The position numbers and the translations under genes are program-made. This document shows positions 46,954-58,858 of a stretch of 64,000 nt of DNA, piece after piece. Position 1 is the first letter of the stretch. Each line of letters opens with the position of its first letter. The DNA comes from Diprion similis (taxonomy: Eukaryota > Arthropoda > Insecta > Hymenoptera > Diprionidae). Below the pieces are notes generated by a model, which was not told the origin of the DNA, made no database searches, and worked only from the letters and a program-made list of their open reading frames with translations. Location: positions 5,814,501 through 5,878,500 of the forward strand of contig NC_060107.1 in the NCBI RefSeq assembly GCF_021155765.1. Reading direction: 5' to 3'.

Positions 46954-49900
46954 TTATCCACCGACTTTTTTGGCAGATGTTGATCTAGACCGGCAGCATG
47001 ATATCAGCGACCAGACAAATCCTATGACGAACAAAACCGTCCCACCGCCTATGGCACCCCATATGATATAATTAATAAGATCCAGTAGATCGAACAGACT
47101 CGTGTTCAGTTCATCGATAAATTCATCGGTTAGTTCGATGCCCTGCAAGAAAAGTATGAATAGTTTTTGCAAATAAAAGATTACTGTCTGTATACAAATC
47201 GAACATGAGATTCTGATTTGAATGAGATGAGTCGTAAAACCGCGATCGAAACGAAAGTGAGAGATTTACCTCGTCGATCCACACAACAGGCATCAGTGTG
47301 GTGGACAGATTGGTGGTCAAAGAGATGCGCGAGATTGGTCTGAGGAAGATGTTGAATTGAACTCTTTTACTTCCATGCAGAAGAGTTCCGGTTATCTGCG
47401 AAAGTAGTGCACAAAATTAAAGCATCCATTTATTATAAACTACTCATATCTTTATTTTTGCACGTGATTCGAGTCCAGAGATCTGTTCCTAACAATCAAA
47501 AGATGCTATAAATGTGACTTCAACATAGCGATATGACATATATAGATATTTTTTAGTCACAGGATTTATGGGTTTGCTATCGCCATACCGGTTCCAATTC
47601 CACGAACATTTCGTGCAGAGATTTGTTCGGGCTGAGTCCATCGACGCCATTTTGATACGATTCGTCCGCGAGGTAGAAATGCGGATGTGAAAGAACGATC
47701 GGTGCACCTGTAAATTATGTCAGATTAATTAACAATCAATCGATTTGGCGAGTCTAATTCTATCATTTATATTACACGCGTTATAACGTTTTGTGCTGTA
47801 GCCACATGGAATAACTGGGTGACAGATACAATTAAGTATATATTTACGGTATAATTGATGCGTCTTTCAAGGATGAATATTTGATATATGATAAAAAAAT
47901 TATCATCATTCGAAATGATTATTGAATTTTCGAATCAGCTACTTTTTCATTATATCATATATATATATCGTATTTAATCGCAGCATTATCAACGTAATGC
48001 GACGATCTGGTATTGTGCTGTTATACTGTATATATCACACCTAAATTACCTTCAAATTCCGTAACCAGAGTTTTCCATCATCTTCCGTGTGCTGATGCAC
48101 GAAGCGGTTTAACAGGTATTTTATTATACGCATCGCGCATATATATGGCACTTAAGTTTTACTACCGTTAATAAAAACGGTAAGCTTATTTACTCTTTTC
48201 ACCCGTGGTTCCCGTATTATAGAGAGCGATATATTAATTGTTTAAACGCGTATTAAATGTGTTAGATAATTATTTACATTTATCCTTCAAATTAAACGAT
48301 CGAGCGATATTACGCTATTCATATGTTCGCAGTTACTTTATACATCTTCTAATAATAAATTAAATTTTCGTAAAACGAGTAGTCGACTTACTTATAACGA
48401 GACTTCTTTGTCTCGATCTCTCTGTCTTATACCGCATCATAAATTGGAAAATTCAAGGACGAAGAGAAACAACGAATATTTATACACATACCTAGACCCA
48501 GAAAGAAATTTGAAAAATTGATGTCAAAAATCGGCGACCGCGCGACCACCGTCGATATACGTAATAAATAACTGCAGTCGACACTAAATTTTACTTCCAT
48601 TCGTTAAAGAAACGTTTTTTTTTTTTTTTTTTTTTTATCATACGACATGCTCCTCGGCGGTTCGTCATCGTCGATCCTTTTATCCTCTCAAATTTAAAGG
48701 TCGTTTTCATCGATCTCGAACCCGTCGAAACACCCGGAAATAAATCTATCTGCCCTCGGGCCCCGACACCGTCCATAAACGGCCCAGGCGTTGAAACCAT
48801 CGCCCGATAGTCGTTTGTGCTCCTCGAATATGACCCGCATGCACTGCATGTCGTTCGCGATGTCCTCGTCCCTGAGAGAGGCGCAGGCCAAGCCGCAGGC
48901 TCCGCCAATCCTGTTCCGTCCGCACCAGTACCGATCGCTCAGCTGGAACAGACCGTGATCCCAGGACCAGTCCCCGTTTCCTCGACCGATCGCGGAAGTG
49001 TCGAACCTCGATTCGTGGTACGCGATGCAGACCCAGGTCGCAACGTGCTCGGGAATCACCCCCGGCATGTCCTTCAACTCTCTAGCTAGTTCGCAACGGT
49101 TATAAACTTTCCCTGAACAGCCAATCGCAAGGCTCACCGCGAACAGAGATAGTAGTGCGAAACCGTTTCTCGTCATGGTTGAATCGTTGCCCGTTTATTT
49201 ATCGAGATTGCCGCGTTTTATGAATATCAGCAAAAACTGGTAGACGGTGTTGCAATGATTTATACGCTTTTGGCTTATCTTGTTCGTTTTTTTTGGCAAG
49301 TTTCCTCTCTCGATGTTACGTGCTCCGCGACTGATCGAACGACGCGCCACCTAGCGGCGATTAACGGTTCTCAAACGCGGTTTTCGGACCTGCTACAGCC
49401 TGTCGTGTCGAAGATGAGGAGACGCTTTGCGCCGTGTCTCAGGCTCTTCGGTTTTATATCCGCTACGCAGGTGAATGAAAAACCAGAGGAGGCGTAGGGG
49501 GATAATCATGGGATAAAGACTTGTAGAGAGAGGAAACGCGTCTTGGTTAGATTCTAGGATTAACGCGGTCTCGGGGAAGGGAGGCGGGTGATGGTTGGAT
49601 GACCCGTGCCTCTATAATTCTACGTTATACACTTTATTGTAGATGCGCACGTGTTCCGACCGCGAACACGTTGTCCGTCGGCCATTATCGCTATTTTTGG
49701 CATCGTTTTTTGGCGAATTCTTCTTTCGAGTCGTTTGACATTTCTCGTTTTTGTTAATGAATGAGTGGAAAATTTTTGCTCGCTGATACAATCACGGATC
49801 CTCTCTTTTCAACGAATACCAAAATTCAATGAACACATCGTCACGTATATCAGACTATAAAATTTCTGGACCTGTGTATAGATCGGCATTAACTCGCATA

Positions 49901-52900
49901 TGACAAGTTTGGAATGTTCCGAGGTTTTTTGTTTTTTTCAACTGACGGTCAACGGGGGAACTAGTTATGATCACACCGAGACCAAAAACTTGATTTTTCA
50001 CTATATTTACTCGTTTTGGGGTCCACATAATGCGTCCTCGGATGAACGCTTTTTGATCGATTTTTCGAGACTGAATAAACGGATTTTAATGATTTTGGTC
50101 TCGATCGACGCGGTTTTTAATAACGTAGAACTAGTTTAATTTCGGGTAAAACAGTCCACCTTTCTGGGTTATTCGCAAAAATGAACATTCTTTTATCGAG
50201 GAATAACGCGAAAACGGATGGAACAATGCGGATAAAATTTAGTCCGTTCATTTTGCTTTACTAAACTTATAACTGATTAGATTTTGAATAAAATCAGCCA
50301 GGATATTTCTGATCGTTTGTAAAAAGCGGGATGTTCTAGGAATAGTCCTTCTAGGTACAATTTTCTTGCTTGTTTTTTTATTTAACTTGTGGGTAGTCAA
50401 TTTTAACTTAATGACTGCTTAATTATCGAATGGTGGACTGAAAACGGAGCATTTCTTGTCAACTGTTCCTGTGATTTTGGCTGGCTAGTTCGATTGAAGC
50501 TTCGTCTAGTCATTAATATTCATGTACGAATTTATATACATATTTATCTCTATTTACACGTTATATAGGTTTTTTTTCAACGAATTTCATTGCTTCTTCG
50601 AGAGGTATTTTTTCTTTTTTCGATTTTTAGTGTTTGCTCTTTTTTTCTGCTTTTGTACTTTGGTTCAAGTTGAGTTGAGTTGGCTTTTCTTGGTAAACAA
50701 TTTTTGCCTTGTTTAACAAAATATCGAATCGTGATTGCAATATGAATCCACAAGTCGTGAATTCTCGTCAGAATCGCAGGTTAAACAACTCGTTAAATTG
50801 CAGTCAAAACGAACGATATTAAGGCAGAAAAAATTCTTTTGCGTTATGATAATAAGACAAATAGACACAATGAAGTCAAAAAATCACAAAAAAATACCAA
50901 AAAATTGCAATAAACTCTAGTTTACTGTATCATTTAATCGTTAACATTACATCCCAGCTCTACATTTCCTGAAAAAGTCATTAAACTTCCGTAAAAAAAT
51001 TTAAAGAAACGAAAGTATCTGGCAAAGTAATCCCGCCTAGTGAAATCCACGTGACTCTCCCGAATGCATAAATCTTTTTGTTAAACTTTTGACATTTCGT
51101 GTGAAATCAGGGAAATTTCTCTCGAATATATATTTTTGCAAAAAACCTGAATATACGTAGATACCAGCGCGCTAATTCATTATTTATTAAATTTATTCAT
51201 TTCCTCAAGCACTTCGTATATTATTTATACTCGTTGTTTCATCACGCGACTACACGTGAAGAGAAAACACACAATCGCGACGATTCGACAGACGGCGCGT
51301 CTCGCTTAAGCATTGAGGGCTTCAGGCCATCGGGTCAAGTGCAACAAGTCCGAGACGGTCATGGAAATAATTCTTCCGCAGGTGGGAGTCTACGAGAGAC
51401 AAGTTTGCCTGACCGTCGCGACGAATATGTGAAAATTTACTTTTAGATAAGATGTGACCGTGTGGATTCACACATACAGACATTCGAATCAAGTTTATCA
51501 GCAGATATCGAAAGTATCACACTTCCTTGTACTCTTCAAGGCAATCCTCATATTTAATGACAAAAGTCGATCTTCACCGATTTTTATACGATGATAAGCA
51601 ACCTTTTAAAGGCATTTTATTAAAAGCACGCAGCTTGCTCGAACTAAGAAGAAATAAATCGCTGTATTCACTTGTCAATAGATTTTTGAATTAATGAGAA
51701 TTAACTGAATTAACAATAATTTAACTGAAATATTGAAAATTAACTGAGAAATAACCGAATTATGGAAAACCAAGTCAATATGATTTGAATTAGTTTAGAT
51801 TCATGCCAGAATTATCTGTTTACAGAGAAAAAAAAATTGAGTTAAATTAAAAAAAAAAAAAACATCGAATTAACAGGTAATACAAAAGAATGAATTGAAA
51901 TTTTTTCAAATTCACTTCAATAACGGTGAATTAATTATCGAGAAAAAATTGAGATTCATGAATTGAAACGAATCAAGTTGAATTGAATAAATCTACCTGC
52001 GTTCAAAAAATTAAGTTGTATTACATAAATTTATTTAAATTAATTCAACCCGAAAAATTATTGTATCACTCAAATCTCGAGTTGTTTTCCCCAAAAAAGT
52101 TCAAAGTCTTCTGTGGCTTTATTCGTGCAAATCACCTCAAACGATTAGCTTGATTACTATTTCCGGGGCTGAACAAGTATTTTTACCATTTTTGTGGAGC
52201 TTTCAGCAACGCATCGCGATCAGTTGTCTTCCGATTGGCCAATTGATCAGAAGACGCGTAGAGTTACATAAAATTTTTTTTTGCAAGCGTCTACTGAATT
52301 CTAAAAAAATATGGTTTTTCGTCGCACATATTGTTATTATTCCGCATTTAGAAATCTATAATGTCAGAAATTCGTGAAAAATTGTCGGTAAGTACACGCA
52401 AGTGCAAAGAGAATAGATTGTAAGTCCAACGGGTGAATAAATATTATTACAACACCGAGTCGTACAACCAGAACATACTTATCGAAATATGCTTATACAT
52501 ATATGCATATGTAATGGATGAGAAATTTTGGTAAGAAAATTATTTTCTCTTCTCCGGTTCAAAATTAGATGAGTGAATTGGAAACGTTCGCGATAGCAAT
52601 CTGCAGTTATCAGACACACGCACATCAAACGTAATCATCATCAATCATCAACGTTTTCATCACACCTGTGATTGGAGTAATAAAATCTGAGACACTAATT
52701 CTAACCGCGGTTTTGACACACATCGAGGAGAACGAGAAAAAATTCTATCCAAGTATCGAGTAAGAGAATAAGAAGAAAAAATCAGGCAAAGTAAAAAAGT
52801 TGCCGTTAATATCGAATTCTGTACACAGTGTCAAAAAAAATATATGTACACATACGTATGTAATACATAATAAAATAAAAAAGTTAAAATGTGACATTAT

Positions 52901-55900
52901 CCGTATCGCAATCACCCTGTGGTATTATAAAGCTTCGGAAGCGATATGAGATCGCTTTGATAACTCCCTAATTGGTATTATCTCCGTGAATATACCTTGT
53001 ACTGTTTACTAACGCGTACACCGACATCAGGCACCCGTGTAAACCTGAGATAACAGGTTTTCGGACATTATTGGACGTCCGTTAATGGACGTGGCATAGC
53101 TACTCGATCTGCGCATAGTTTACAAGCATGCGGATTACCATAAGGAACGTGAACGTGTCTAGAAATAACCAGCAATAATCCTCTCTCTCTCTCTCGAGTC
53201 GCCCACTCGTCTGTCATTCCCATGTAAATACCCCATGGGTGGGGGGGGGGGGGGGGGGGGGGAGGAGATGAGGGGACGCAAGATGGTAATATTTGGCATA
53301 CGATAAAACGCCTGGAACACAGATCACGGCTCACCTTGGCAGTCCCAAAGCTCCATAGCGCCGTCCAATAGACAGCCATCGGTGCCTCTTATTCCTTCGG
53401 TACGATTCAGGCAGAAGCATTGGTTTTCCGAATAGGTTAACGGCGATGAGAGCATGTCTTTGCTAACCACGTACTTGTAACTATCAATTCCGGAGTAACT
53501 GGATACTTCCGAAAAGTCAAGCCTCACTGACCTGTCGATCGTGATAGAAGTTCATTTGAACGGATCTAGGGCGTCGGTATACCTTAATCCTTAACATTGG
53601 ATTGGAATGACCTTATCATTTTTTATATCCAATTCGAGTTCTATACCTGCATATGTCGGTGCTGAAAATGTTTACGCTTGGTCCCTGGGTTCTGAACGGT
53701 GGATAGATACTCGCATCGCAACCGACTATGTCGTTACAACTACCGTCTTCCGTCCACGTATCCAACACGCTTGAGTTTTCCCAGGAAATTATGTCTCCCA
53801 GTTGAGAAATGTCGTTGAGACCGCTGTTGATCGAGTAGTAACCGTCGTTTGAATCATTTTTCTGCAAAAGAGAGGGGATTTGGAAATTAACGGTAATAAT
53901 TAATAATTTATTACGCAACAAAGGGCCAAACTCGATCTATTCGGATCGCGCGTTTTTTTGCCCGCAACACGAAATTGAGGTTAGGACCGCGTAATGTTAG
54001 ATTTGTTCACGACAGCGCATGCGCGGAGTTGAGAAAAGACTACTTTCGACTCGTAGGACTTAAAAGTGGTCTTTTTTTATCCGCATTTGGTGACTGACTC
54101 TACCGTCATATAGAAACCAGTACTTAGTGTATAGAAAACACGCATGGAAAAACACATAAAATATGTTTGTGTTGTACAAGAAACGTTTTAGCCATGCCGA
54201 TTTCTCGATTCCCGAAGGAGTGTTTCCAAGTAGCAATAAACCAATGCATGTATGTGCGAATACCTACGTGTCTGAATATTTACCATTCGCGTGAGAAAAG
54301 GTGAATGGATCAGGTATGTAATAATATTGTAATATGCAAAAAAAAAAAAAATAATCCGATGCCAAAGTTGTTCTCATACGCTGTAATGAATGTCGTTTGT
54401 AATAGAACGAGAGGAATATTCATTAGGCTGGTGACAACTACACAGCTGCGGTTACCGTATGTATTTAGCATACTCGGTGATACACTACCGGATATATGAC
54501 TGAAACCGTTTAGAAACTGCTAATATATTATACGTTTTGCGGGGTGTCAAAAATCCCGGATAATTCCCAGAGACATACACTTATAGAGACTGGCTCGGGT
54601 TTATTCGTATTCGTGGATCATATTATATGTCAGGTATATTCTTATCCCAAAGTTGATATTCGTCATCGCGAAAAGACATACTATGTATAATAAATTATTG
54701 TATATACATATATTAGGGTGGTCCTTATTTAGGGTGATAACGAATTTTTTATGCCCCCCCCCCCCTTCCAATTCAACTTCAAATAATTCAAAAACAAATT
54801 TCTAATTTTTTTCAGATTTTTTTCTTAACTCTAAAATAGTTTACTTTGAGATCGAAGTTTGTTATGGAAATAACATAGGAAAAACTTGTTTTCTCAGTAT
54901 ATATTTTATTGTAAGTTACAGATTTTGAGTTTTCTGAATTATTGAAATTTTGGAGGCATAAGCAGAGACGTAGACTGAGAAGAATGCTAATCGCATTGAA
55001 ATATCGCTCAGACTTTTCTTGGAATTTTTCTTATGTATCCGCAGGATGCTATATGCTTGAAATATTTTCATATAAATCATATTTAAAAGATAGCTTGATA
55101 AAATAGTCATTAGACCGAGTGTTTAATTACGGTAAAACGTTTAGCACCGATTAAACGTTGAAATTAAATATCAGACTAACGTTGAGATTTACCTATGAGT
55201 TGGCATTTGTTGAATGATTATTCTAATTGACCGCACAAAACGGAATCCTGGGTTTCAGGTGATCGAATTATACTCACGTGGCTGAAGAGGGAAAACTTGA
55301 ACCGGCCGTCCGACAAACGAGGCATCGTTTTCGGGGCGTAATTCTCAATTTGATTGCATATAATGGTGTTGATAATGCCGGTAGAGTTGCAGTATACGTA
55401 GACACCGTCGAAGAGGAAGTCCCTCGGTGTCGTGGTCAGGAATACCGAGGTTGGATTTTGGAAGATCGTTGGAATAGCAGTGTTCAATAGAGCCAGTTGG
55501 GAGATAAGACTCGATGCTGAGTTATACTCAGCCACCGTTGCAATCGACTGCGAAAAATTTTAATCTTGGAAAAATACTTGCATAAAAAGAATACAGAAAC
55601 AGTAAATTGCGCAACTAGTGCGTATATTATTTTTCCCAACTGAGTGTGTAAAATCCGATTTTGCGTACCCAAATGAATGCGAAAAGTATTACATTCACGC
55701 ACTAGTACCGTAATTGAATCAAACAAGATATTTCGATTTGATTCATGGACCAGTACGGGAATGTAATATTTTTCGCACTCATTCGGATACGCAAAATTGA
55801 ATTTTCCGCACTAGGTAAGAAAAAACAATCTTGGCTATGATCTCGAGGAGAATTCAGATGCAAGAGAGTACATGAATATTACGATTATGGATTATGAAAA

Positions 55901-58858
55901 CGATGCTGTTGTTTGGGTATACGAAATCCCGCATTATTGAAACTCGTCGATGCATTTCACGAACTTGTATTGAATCAGCGAAAACAAATCGAACTTCTAC
56001 TACGGAAATGACGGGACTTTCGACACGTGACAGCATATTTATCTTAATTTTGTACGGACGCTCACCATGAGGGGTAAATTTACGACAGTTATGTCATCGT
56101 ATTCCGTTAACGGGTCCGACGCTTCTTCGTCGAATTCGAAAAGCTGGTGCTGATAATAGGAAAGCAGATCATCAGCCGCAGTAATGTTTATCTTCGTTCT
56201 GTACTGCCTGCAAAGATATCAACGGATTTCAGATAGTAATCGAAACTGTGCAGGGTCTTCTTTTATCTCCTTGAGTTATCGGTCAATATTGCGATTGCGT
56301 ATGCATCAAGCGTCCACTTGATTAGGTTTACCGATCCTTATCCTCACTTCGATTAATTGTCACACACTTGGCAAATGTATATCGAGTAATCGAGTATAAA
56401 AGTCGGGTATAATTTGTGTCGATAAAATAATTATACGAATTGAAATAGTATATTATGTAACAAGGGCGTAAAAGAGGGTTTTACGACCGGGTGTCGTACG
56501 AGGTCGTCAGCACAAGGTCGTGAGACCCTCTTTTACGCCCGTGTTGCATACGTTATTTTTTGCAACAGTGTGCGGAAAATTCGATTTTACACCTCGATAT
56601 TCCGGGCGTAAAATGCTCCGTTTTTAAACACTGTGCGTAAAATTCGATTACAGTGAAAAGAAATAAAATTAAAATGCGGGCGTAAAAATTGTCAGTAATT
56701 ACTTTATACCCACATTTTAGGGTTCTCAAATTTTCGTTTCTTTGTATTATTTGAATGTTTAAACGTAAAAAACGATGTTTTTATTTTACACCTACAAGGT
56801 GTGAAATCGAATTCTACGCACAGTGTTTAAAAACGGAGCAATTTACGCCCGGAATATCGAGGTGCAAAATCGAATTTTACGCACACTGTTGCGAAAAGGA
56901 AAATTTTTCTTACTTGTAAACGTAAGGGCCGATTTCCTCGACAATTGGCTGAATCCCGTTCTGTACATCGTCCGGATTACTCACGTTGAAAAAGTACACT
57001 TTATAGAAAACTGGTACCGGCACGTTTTGCCATCTTTCAAACGCCTCCGAACCTTCCACCAGCCTCACAGACTGTAAGATTGAATTTTTTTGAGTGTCTG
57101 ATGTATACTTCAATAACCAGATTTAGACTACTTTGAACATATCGATACAATCACGCTTTTTGGAGTAAAATCCGGCTACGGTAGCTTTTTTTTTTTTTTT
57201 TTTTTTTTATATTCAACTTTGTTTTCCAACAGTTGGTAAACTTTTACCTAGTCTATCTCTAGAGATAGACGCATCGCTATAATAATTGTCTACCTCATGG
57301 GGTAACCGGAATAGAAAAATCATCAAGGATTTCGTCTAGGCGTTGTTTACTCCTTCACTTATATTTTTAAGTACACAAATGCCTTATACTTGTGATTTTC
57401 AGTGATTGTGTTTACACAGTAACGCACTCAAGTTTCGCGTTCGGAAATAAGGCGAAAGAGTCAATTTTTAACACCGATCATTCATATTTTCGCACATCGT
57501 TATTATATACTCTATACGTTACATAAGAACGATCGCTTCGCCGAAGAAGGGCTTGCTTAAAATATTACTTTAACGACTGATGCAAATGCACACAATAAAA
57601 CGCCTTTTAACCAGAAGAAAAGAATTCACATTTAAAACCGCGGCAAAATACCCATCAATAAGTGACAGTTGATTTTTTTTTAACCGTTCTCTCCTTAATT
57701 TGTCAAAAATTTGTCAAATCGGTAATTCGATACTCGGGCTAATCTTAACCGTTGAATTAATTGGTGGACGCGGATAACTATAATAATGATTATTTTATAA
57801 GCTACCCAAATGTGACATTATTTTTGATAGTTTCTTTTTCTCTTCTCTTTTGATGACACGAATTTTCTGTATCCTTCTGTATGATTCCGAAAACACGAAA
57901 ATGGTACTATAGAAAGTTTTATTTTCAGTATAGATTTACCGTAATTAAACCTAAGTTACCCATCACAGCTGACTCGATTTTTTTTTGTTGCTTTTTTGCT
58001 TTTTTTTGTAGAAAATGCTTGTCATCACAAACCTTAACGATATTTTAATCCCGAAATTCTTCATTTCTTCAAACTCTTATTTAACCCTGCGCCGTCCATG
58101 TGTTTATTGACACGATATCGTTCTCGGCTATTTTTAACCCGGTTAGGAGTGTCCAAAAAATGTAAAAAAATTCAGGGAATTAGTTTAACATTTCTACTTA
58201 ATGATCCAATAGTTTGCATTACAGCATTTGCAGTTGTTTAACGAATAGAAATTTTTAAACAGTAGAAAACTCACGAGATACCGAGAAACTAAAAAGTCAG
58301 AAGCAACGATATCGTTACAAGCGACCGGCGAAATATCGGTATTAAAAATTTAAATAGAAACTTGCGCTTAATTAATTTTTGCTAAATTTTATTCAATCAT
58401 GTAAAAATCACGTTACTATCCGGATGTTGTAAGTGTATTTTGACCAATAGTTTTACCCAAGTTTCCGAGGAAAAGATTCATGAAATCTGTAAGCTTTTGC
58501 AAAATCGAGAAACATTTTAAGCCTCCTATCGTCAAGTTTAATAAAGCAGATATTTTATTTGAAAATAAAACATCAAATTTGAATATGGAAACGTAAAAAA
58601 TGCATTGGTCACATTGCTCGCACCGATCACTGATCCAAATTCGTACTTGAGCTGGATTTGGTCTATTATAGATTCACAAACTCTTCTTCCAACTGTTTGA
58701 AAATAGTATTTCAGTATTGACCACCGATAATTCACGTGTGTTACCTCTTCCACTCGTTCATTGATGATATCGGGTATAAAAAGATATCCAGTGAGACCAC
58801 CAGCGACGGCTATCACAGCACCGATTACCGCGATGACAATTGCCACACAAGAAACCAT
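46954..58858 (-). CDS. CD36-family class B scavenger receptor
   Basis: Lipid/lipoprotein-binding receptor with two membrane helices and a large glycosylated ectodomain, of the Croquemort/Emp/SNMP superfamily. Nine exons: 58858-58745, 57071-56914, 56207-56066, 55547-55278, 53861-53647, 53531-53335, 47707-47589, 47395-47270, 47142-46954. Phases agree (0, 2, 0, 0, 2, 1, 0, 0) and give about 509 aa, the normal family length. The N-terminal helix is VAIVIAVIGAVIAVAGGLTG. The family hallmarks are RLVEGSEAFERW, PVFYKVYFFNVSNPDDV, EIGPYVYK, DICR near the ectodomain middle, APIVLSHPHFYLAD and LEPITGTLLHGSKRVQFNI. The C-terminal helix is WGAIGGGTVLFVIGFVWSLI with a short Cys/Ser/Lys tail. Paired cysteines (CFCLNR, CLLD, WDCQG) match the disulphide region. 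The 5.6-kb intron between exons 6 and 7 contains a lysozyme gene. I cannot say which insect subgroup it belongs to. Confidence 0.92.
48615..48636 (-). repeat. A22 run downstream of the lysozyme gene (poly-T on the plus strand)
   Basis: Twenty-two T on the plus strand, 57 bp past the lysozyme stop codon as read on the minus strand. Confidence 0.9.
48694..49176 (-). CDS. c-type lysozyme, intronless, nested in the CD36-family gene
   Basis: Secreted muramidase that cleaves bacterial peptidoglycan; 160 aa in one exon. Residues 1-22 are a signal peptide (GFALLSLFAVSLAIGCSG), and the mature chain starts KVYNRCELAREL, the classic lysozyme N-terminus. Both catalytic acids are present: Glu55 in AYHESRF and Asp73 in SWDHGLFQL. 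All eight cysteines for the four family disulphides are there (residues 28 and 50, the Cys of RYWC, and five more). The protein is longer than the usual ~140 aa because of an acidic C-terminal tail (FDGFEIDENDL). It lies on the same strand as the host gene. A CATAAAA box is about 40 bp upstream of the ATG. About 60 bp past the stop there is a genomic run of 22 A on the coding strand, which could mark a retrocopy or be chance. Confidence 0.93.
   Translation of the reverse strand: MTRNGFALLSLFAVSLAIGCSGKVYNRCELARELKDMPGVIPEHVATWVCIAYHESRFDTSAIGRGNGDWSWDHGLFQLSDRYWCGRNRIGGACGLACASLRDEDIANDMQCMRVIFEEHKRLSGDGFNAWAVYGRCRGPRADRFISGCFDGFEIDENDL
49177..53334. other. Intron of the CD36-family gene upstream of the nested lysozyme
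   Basis: It contains the presumed lysozyme promoter, AT-rich DNA and a stretch of degenerate AATTAACTGAATT-like words (about 51690-52030). No further coding sequence is supported. Confidence 0.5.
53239..53261. repeat. Poly(G) run
   Basis: An uninterrupted run of about 23 G preceded by GGGT. Its length is likely unreliable in any assembly. Confidence 0.85.
54715..55100. mobile_element. Partial element related to the MITE at 18078
   Basis: It begins TTAGGGTGGTCCTTAT and contains GAATTTTTTATGCCCCC, both shared with the element at 18078-18325. No inverted right end was found, so its extent is uncertain. Confidence 0.4.
55637..55816. mobile_element. Foldback element 1 in the CD36-family gene
   Basis: The left arm from 55637 contains CGATTTTGCGTACCCAAATG and GCGAAAAGTATTACATTC. 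The right arm, ending at 55816, is its inverse with few mismatches. The loop is under 40 bp. It sits in the intron between exons 3 and 4. Confidence 0.8.
56454..56550. mobile_element. Foldback element 2 in the CD36-family gene
   Basis: The left arm TATGTAACAAGGGCGTAAAA then GAGGGTTTTACGACC pairs with an inverse right arm ending TTTTACGCCCGTGTTGCATA. The stem is about 35 bp with a short loop. Confidence 0.8.
56562..56893. mobile_element. Foldback element 3 in the CD36-family gene
   Basis: Inverted arms of about 90 bp (GCAACAGTGTGCG, CACCTCGATATTCCGGGCGT, CCGTTTTTAAACACTGTGCG) lie at 56562-56655 and 56803-56893, separated by about 145 bp. The arm ends (GCAACA, GCGTAAAA) resemble those of foldback 2, only 11 bp away. 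The right arm ends about 20 bp from the splice donor of exon 2 (56914). Confidence 0.85.
57184..57208. repeat. Poly(T) run
   Basis: About 25 T in the first intron of the CD36-family gene. Confidence 0.85.

Noticed and set aside
53068..53379. Proline-rich minus-strand frame (PPPPPPPP)
   Set aside because: It is only the poly-G tract read on the other strand, running out of the end of CD36 exon 6 into the intron.
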